Source of the DNA: Clostridia bacterium
Lineage (GTDB): Bacteria; Bacillota; Clostridia; Oscillospirales; CAG-382
Assembly: GCA_017560085.1 (NCBI GenBank)
Contig: JAFYPA010000079.1
Span: 1-36,328, forward strand
DNA length: 36,328 nt
Direction: 5' to 3'
The translations under genes were made by a program, and so were the position numbers. This document shows positions 34,119 through 36,328 of the stretch, in pieces. The notes beneath the pieces are model-generated. The model ran no database searches, was not told the DNA's origin, and saw only the letters and a program-made list of their open reading frames with translations. Numbering within the stretch: position 1 is the stretch's first letter; each line of letters begins with the position of its first letter.

Positions 34119-34483
34119 TGCATAATGCATAATGCATAATGCATAATCGAGGTGGACTGCTTCGCAGTCTTCATTTGATTAAAAATTCAAATTGGAATTT
34201 GTCGGGACGCCCCGACAGGCACTTTCGCGCAATTTACCTCGGTCTTATTTCGAGGTTCGGTGCCCGCGATTCGGCTCCGCCCCCTCCCAACCCACGGTCG
34301 GGGGCTCATTCCGCGTCTGTTGCGGTGCGAATTGCAATTGCATTCCATTGTAATGTTGCCAATCCACGGCAACATCACAAGGCAACCAACCATCCCGACA
34401 ACCCCCAATTTAAATTTAATTTAATGAAGATTTCGCAAAGCGAAATCAACATTGATTATGCATTATGCATTATGCATTATGCA
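34119..34483. repeat. Nested element: heptamer arrays flanking copy B of the 201-bp repeat
   Basis: Four TGCATAA units (34119-34146) open it and four inverted units, TTATGCA, (34456-34483) close it. Each side then has a hairpin (GACTGC-TTC-GCAGTC-like on the left, GATTTCGC/GCGAAATC on the right), then TTCATT and AAATTGG-type spacer, then the tip of the 201-bp core at 34200-34400. The arms are thus imperfect inverted copies of about 80 bp. No gene lies in the 34059-34513 gap. Confidence 0.85.
34200..34400 (-). repeat. 201-bp dispersed element, copy B (inverted)
   Basis: Reverse complement of copy A at 13781-13981 with 5 differences by my alignment and equal length. Both ends read TGTCGGGA/TCCCGACA outward. 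The near identity over 20 kb suggests recent movement or gene conversion. Confidence 0.88.
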
Positions 34484-34513
34484 TTTTAATTTATCTGTGC
34501 ATTGTGCATTTCC

Positions 34514-35302
34514 TTATTGCCTGTCAACACGATCCGAAACGGGTGCACCGTTTTTGAATTCGCCCGTGTAGACGGTGCCGTCGGGGAAATACATTTTGCC
34601 GGAGCCGTGCATGAGGTCATTTTGGAAAGAGCCGGTGTAGGTGGTGCCGACGCTCCAGCTGTAGGTGCCGTGACCTGATTTGACATCGTCGGAGAAGTCG
34701 CCGACGTAGGTGTCGCCGTTGGCGTAGACGATTGTGCCGCTGCCTTGCTTGAGATTGTTTTCGAAATAGCCGTCGTATATGGTGCCGTCGGGGAGCTTGA
34801 GTGTGCCTTTGCCCGTGCGCTTGTCATTTTTGAATTCGCCCGTGTAGATGCTTCCGTCACTGTAAACGTGAGTGCCTCTGCCGTTCTTCTTTCCGTCAAG
34901 GAAATTACCCGAAAAGCCCGTGCCGTCTTCTCTTGTGTAGGTGCCCACTCCCGTCATTTTGTCGTTGGTGAAATCACCTGAGTATGTGCCTCCGTCGGGG
35001 AGCGTCTGTACGCCCTTGCCGTGGCGGGCAAGACCTGAGAATTCGCCCGTGTATACAGTGCCGTCCTCGAAGGTGATTACCCTCTTCGGGAGATTTACCT
35101 CTCCCCTGCTTCCGTCGGGGTAGTAAAGCGTTCCGACAGTCGGATATCCGATTTTGTCTACCTTACCGAAATACTTTATTCCGACATCCGTTCTGATGTA
35201 CCTGTATCCGAGCAGATTTACCGATACCGCACCGAGCAGTAACACGGTCAGTATGGCTATCAAAAACGTCAGTCCGTACCTTTGAAAGTATATCTTTATC
35301 AT
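34514..35302 (-). CDS. Membrane-anchored MORN-repeat protein
   Basis: A 262-residue protein. One membrane helix near the N terminus (about 9-30) is followed by a short beta stretch and then seven full MORN units and a partial eighth (about 85-255). The units follow the pattern Y-G-F-....-G-G-...-DG, each about 23 residues. MORN repeats form an elongated beta-hairpin solenoid used for binding lipids or proteins; their role in bacteria is poorly defined. With a single N-terminal anchor the repeats should lie outside the cell. Start: ATG at 35302 with AAAGGAG 8 nt upstream; a longer frame to 35374 has no better site. The next gene upstream ends 129 bp away. Confidence 0.85.
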   Translation of the reverse strand: MIKIYFQRYGLTFLIAILTVLLLGAVSVNLLGYRYIRTDVGIKYFGKVDKIGYPTVGTLYYPDGSRGEVNLPKRVITFEDGTVYTGEFSGLARHGKGVQTLPDGGTYSGDFTNDKMTGVGTYTREDGTGFSGNFLDGKKNGRGTHVYSDGSIYTGEFKNDKRTGKGTLKLPDGTIYDGYFENNLKQGSGTIVYANGDTYVGDFSDDVKSGHGTYSWSVGTTYTGSFQNDLMHGSGKMYFPDGTVYTGEFKNGAPVSDRVDRQ

Positions 35303-35431
35303 TTCGGCGCTCCTTTCGGTAATATTTTTTGCTCCCGCGGGAATTTGACTCGCGGAAATCGGAGTTTTCCACATATTCTTGGGCTTCGGTGGAAAACCTC
35401 TTTGCGTTCTGAGTTCTTTTTTATATAAAAA

Positions 35432-36007
35432 TTACTTTTCTTCTGCCTTTTCGACGGGCTTTTCTTCCTCTTCGGGAAGAGTCATAACCGTGTCCTCGGT
35501 TCGGGTGCCCACGACGTCGTTGTTAACCTTGAAGCTTTCGCCCGCGCCCATAAACATTCTGATGATATGGGGGAAAACATTAACGCAGAGAATCGCCGCA
35601 ACGATGCAGGCAACGATTCCGACAAGAAGCTTCCAGAGCTTCATTCCTTCGCCGTTATACCTTTCAAGTGCGGTTTCCTTGGTTTCGGCATCCAGCCAGA
35701 ATTTAGCATCGATGCCCTTCTCCTCCTTGAGCACATCTCTTTCCTCCTTGGAAAGGCACGCCTTGACATAGCGGCGGAGCGAGGAGCCTTCACCAAGGGA
35801 AAGTCCTATGAAAAATGCGGAGATGGTTGAATATCCGAGCTCCTTTACGGAGAGTGCGGATTCCTCGGAGGTGATGCCTTTGTCATTAAGGCGTTTTACA
35901 AACTCGCCGAGGACTTTTTTTGTGTAGTAGCTATAGATGGAGGCACAGATTATGCCGCCGAAGATCAGGGTGATGATCAAGGTGAAGCTGATGTTGTTGA
36001 ATTGCAT
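35432..36007 (-). CDS. Two-TM hypothetical membrane protein
   Basis: A 191-residue protein I do not recognise. Hydrophobic helices lie at about 7-27 and 119-142. The segment between is charged (KEERDVLKEEKGIDAKFW, with a helix-rich look). The C-terminal 35 residues are Glu/Lys-rich and disordered. Start: ATG at 36007 with AAAGGA about 8 nt upstream; the apparent 11-codon extension is encoded by a TGCATAA repeat. It may be co-transcribed with the MORN gene 129 bp downstream. No function is proposed. Confidence 0.75.
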   Translation of the reverse strand: MQFNNISFTLIITLIFGGIICASIYSYYTKKVLGEFVKRLNDKGITSEESALSVKELGYSTISAFFIGLSLGEGSSLRRYVKACLSKEERDVLKEEKGIDAKFWLDAETKETALERYNGEGMKLWKLLVGIVACIVAAILCVNVFPHIIRMFMGAGESFKVNNDVVGTRTEDTVMTLPEEEEKPVEKAEEK

Positions 36008-36028
36008 AGGGAGTCCTTTCGATTGGAA

Positions 36029-36138
36029 TGCATAATGCATAATGCATAATTGAGGTGAAAATTTTTCGGGAGAAAAATTTTTATTGATTGGAAATTGGGA
36101 TTTATAGGGGCTAGGAACTAGGAACTAGGGGCTAGGGA
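36029..36138. repeat. Heptamer arrays and A/T hairpin module, copy 3
   Basis: Three TGCATAA units (36029-36049) are followed by TTGAGGTG, the A/T hairpin (36058-36081) and TTGGAAATTGG. A second heptamer array, CTAGGAA twice then CTAGGGG and CTAGGGA (36111-36138), comes next. A GGAAGC-TTC-GCTTCC-type hairpin follows at about 36143-36160. Confidence 0.75.
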
Positions 36139-36180
36139 AGGTTGGAAGCTTCGCTTCCTTCGATTGATTAAATTGGAATT

Positions 36181-36328
36181 TGTCGGTGAGCAATTCCCCT
36201 CATCCGTCGCCTACGGCGACACCTTCCCCCCGGGGGGAAGGCTTGTTTGTGCCACCTTCGCTATTGTTTAGTGGCGCGCTATAATGGCTTCCCACGAGGG
36301 GGAAGCTGTCAGCGAAGCTGACTGATGA
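36181..36328. repeat. MITE-like element, right end at window edge
   Basis: It begins TGTCGGTG right after AATTGGAATT, as at 5844. Arms TCATCCGTCGCCTACGGCGA (about 36200) and TCAGCGAAGCTGACTGATGA (36309-36328) face each other with the same layout as the element at 5844-6161. Between them CCTTCCCCCCGGGGGGAAGG is a near-perfect palindrome. The true right end probably lies outside the window. Confidence 0.65.

Noticed and set aside
34119..34483. Regular short repeats resembling a CRISPR array
   Set aside because: Units are 7 bp and directly adjacent, with no spacers and no cas genes. They are tandem and inverted arrays.

Overview
The window looks like chromosomal DNA of an anaerobic Gram-positive bacterium of the class Clostridia, most like an uncultured gut Oscillospiraceae/Ruminococcaceae relative. 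This rests on strong AGGAGG-type ribosome binding sites, TTG and GTG starts, an alpha2-type glycyl-tRNA synthetase, S-layer-homology (SLH) and SipW-type secretion genes, and a dockerin-like calcium loop. The assignment is by eye; no database was searched. No rRNA, tRNA, CRISPR array, IS transposase or phage gene was seen.

Layout. (1) 286-5713, minus strand: a tight five-gene operon of three tandem M42-type metallopeptidases, a beta-lactamase-fold serine hydrolase and a methionine-gamma-lyase-like PLP enzyme. The third M42 copy has lost nearly all its metal ligands. (2) 6191-8610, minus strand: murD behind its own sigma-A promoter, then an AraC-type regulator. (3) 8772-13626, plus strand, divergent from araC: a GH99/WbsX-like protein, a secreted transglutaminase-like protein with a dockerin-like tail, and a MYORG-like GH31 glycosidase, closed by a strong terminator. 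(4) 14413-28281, plus strand: a surface-assembly locus with a TetR regulator, two SipW-type (Ser/His) signal peptidases, a TasA/camelysin-like secreted protein, a TasA-like ectodomain joined to SLH repeats, a second small SipW-type substrate, a membrane-anchored beta-rich protein, and a 2700-residue secreted giant with acidic linkers, beta-helix repeats and InlB-like repeats. (5) 28335-34058, minus strand: an MFS transporter, glycyl-tRNA synthetase, a secreted C39-like peptidase, a sugar isomerase/epimerase-like protein and an AEC-family transporter. (6) 34514-36007, minus strand: a membrane-anchored MORN-repeat protein and a two-TM hypothetical protein.

Two things stand out. First, the SipW/TasA-like/SLH/giant-protein locus reads as one machine for building an extracellular fibre or matrix. 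Its early genes carry stable RNA hairpins just ahead of their ribosome binding sites, and four consecutive hairpins follow the TasA-like gene, which suggests tuned stoichiometry. Second, every intergenic space longer than about 300 bp is built from the same modular non-coding repeats: heptanucleotide tandem arrays, an A/T hairpin, an AATTGG-type spacer, and MITE-like elements whose ends read TGTCGGG or close variants. One 201-bp element occurs twice in opposite orientation with 5 mismatches. The M42 operon adds a third point: a catalytically dead paralogue kept in frame beside two intact ones.
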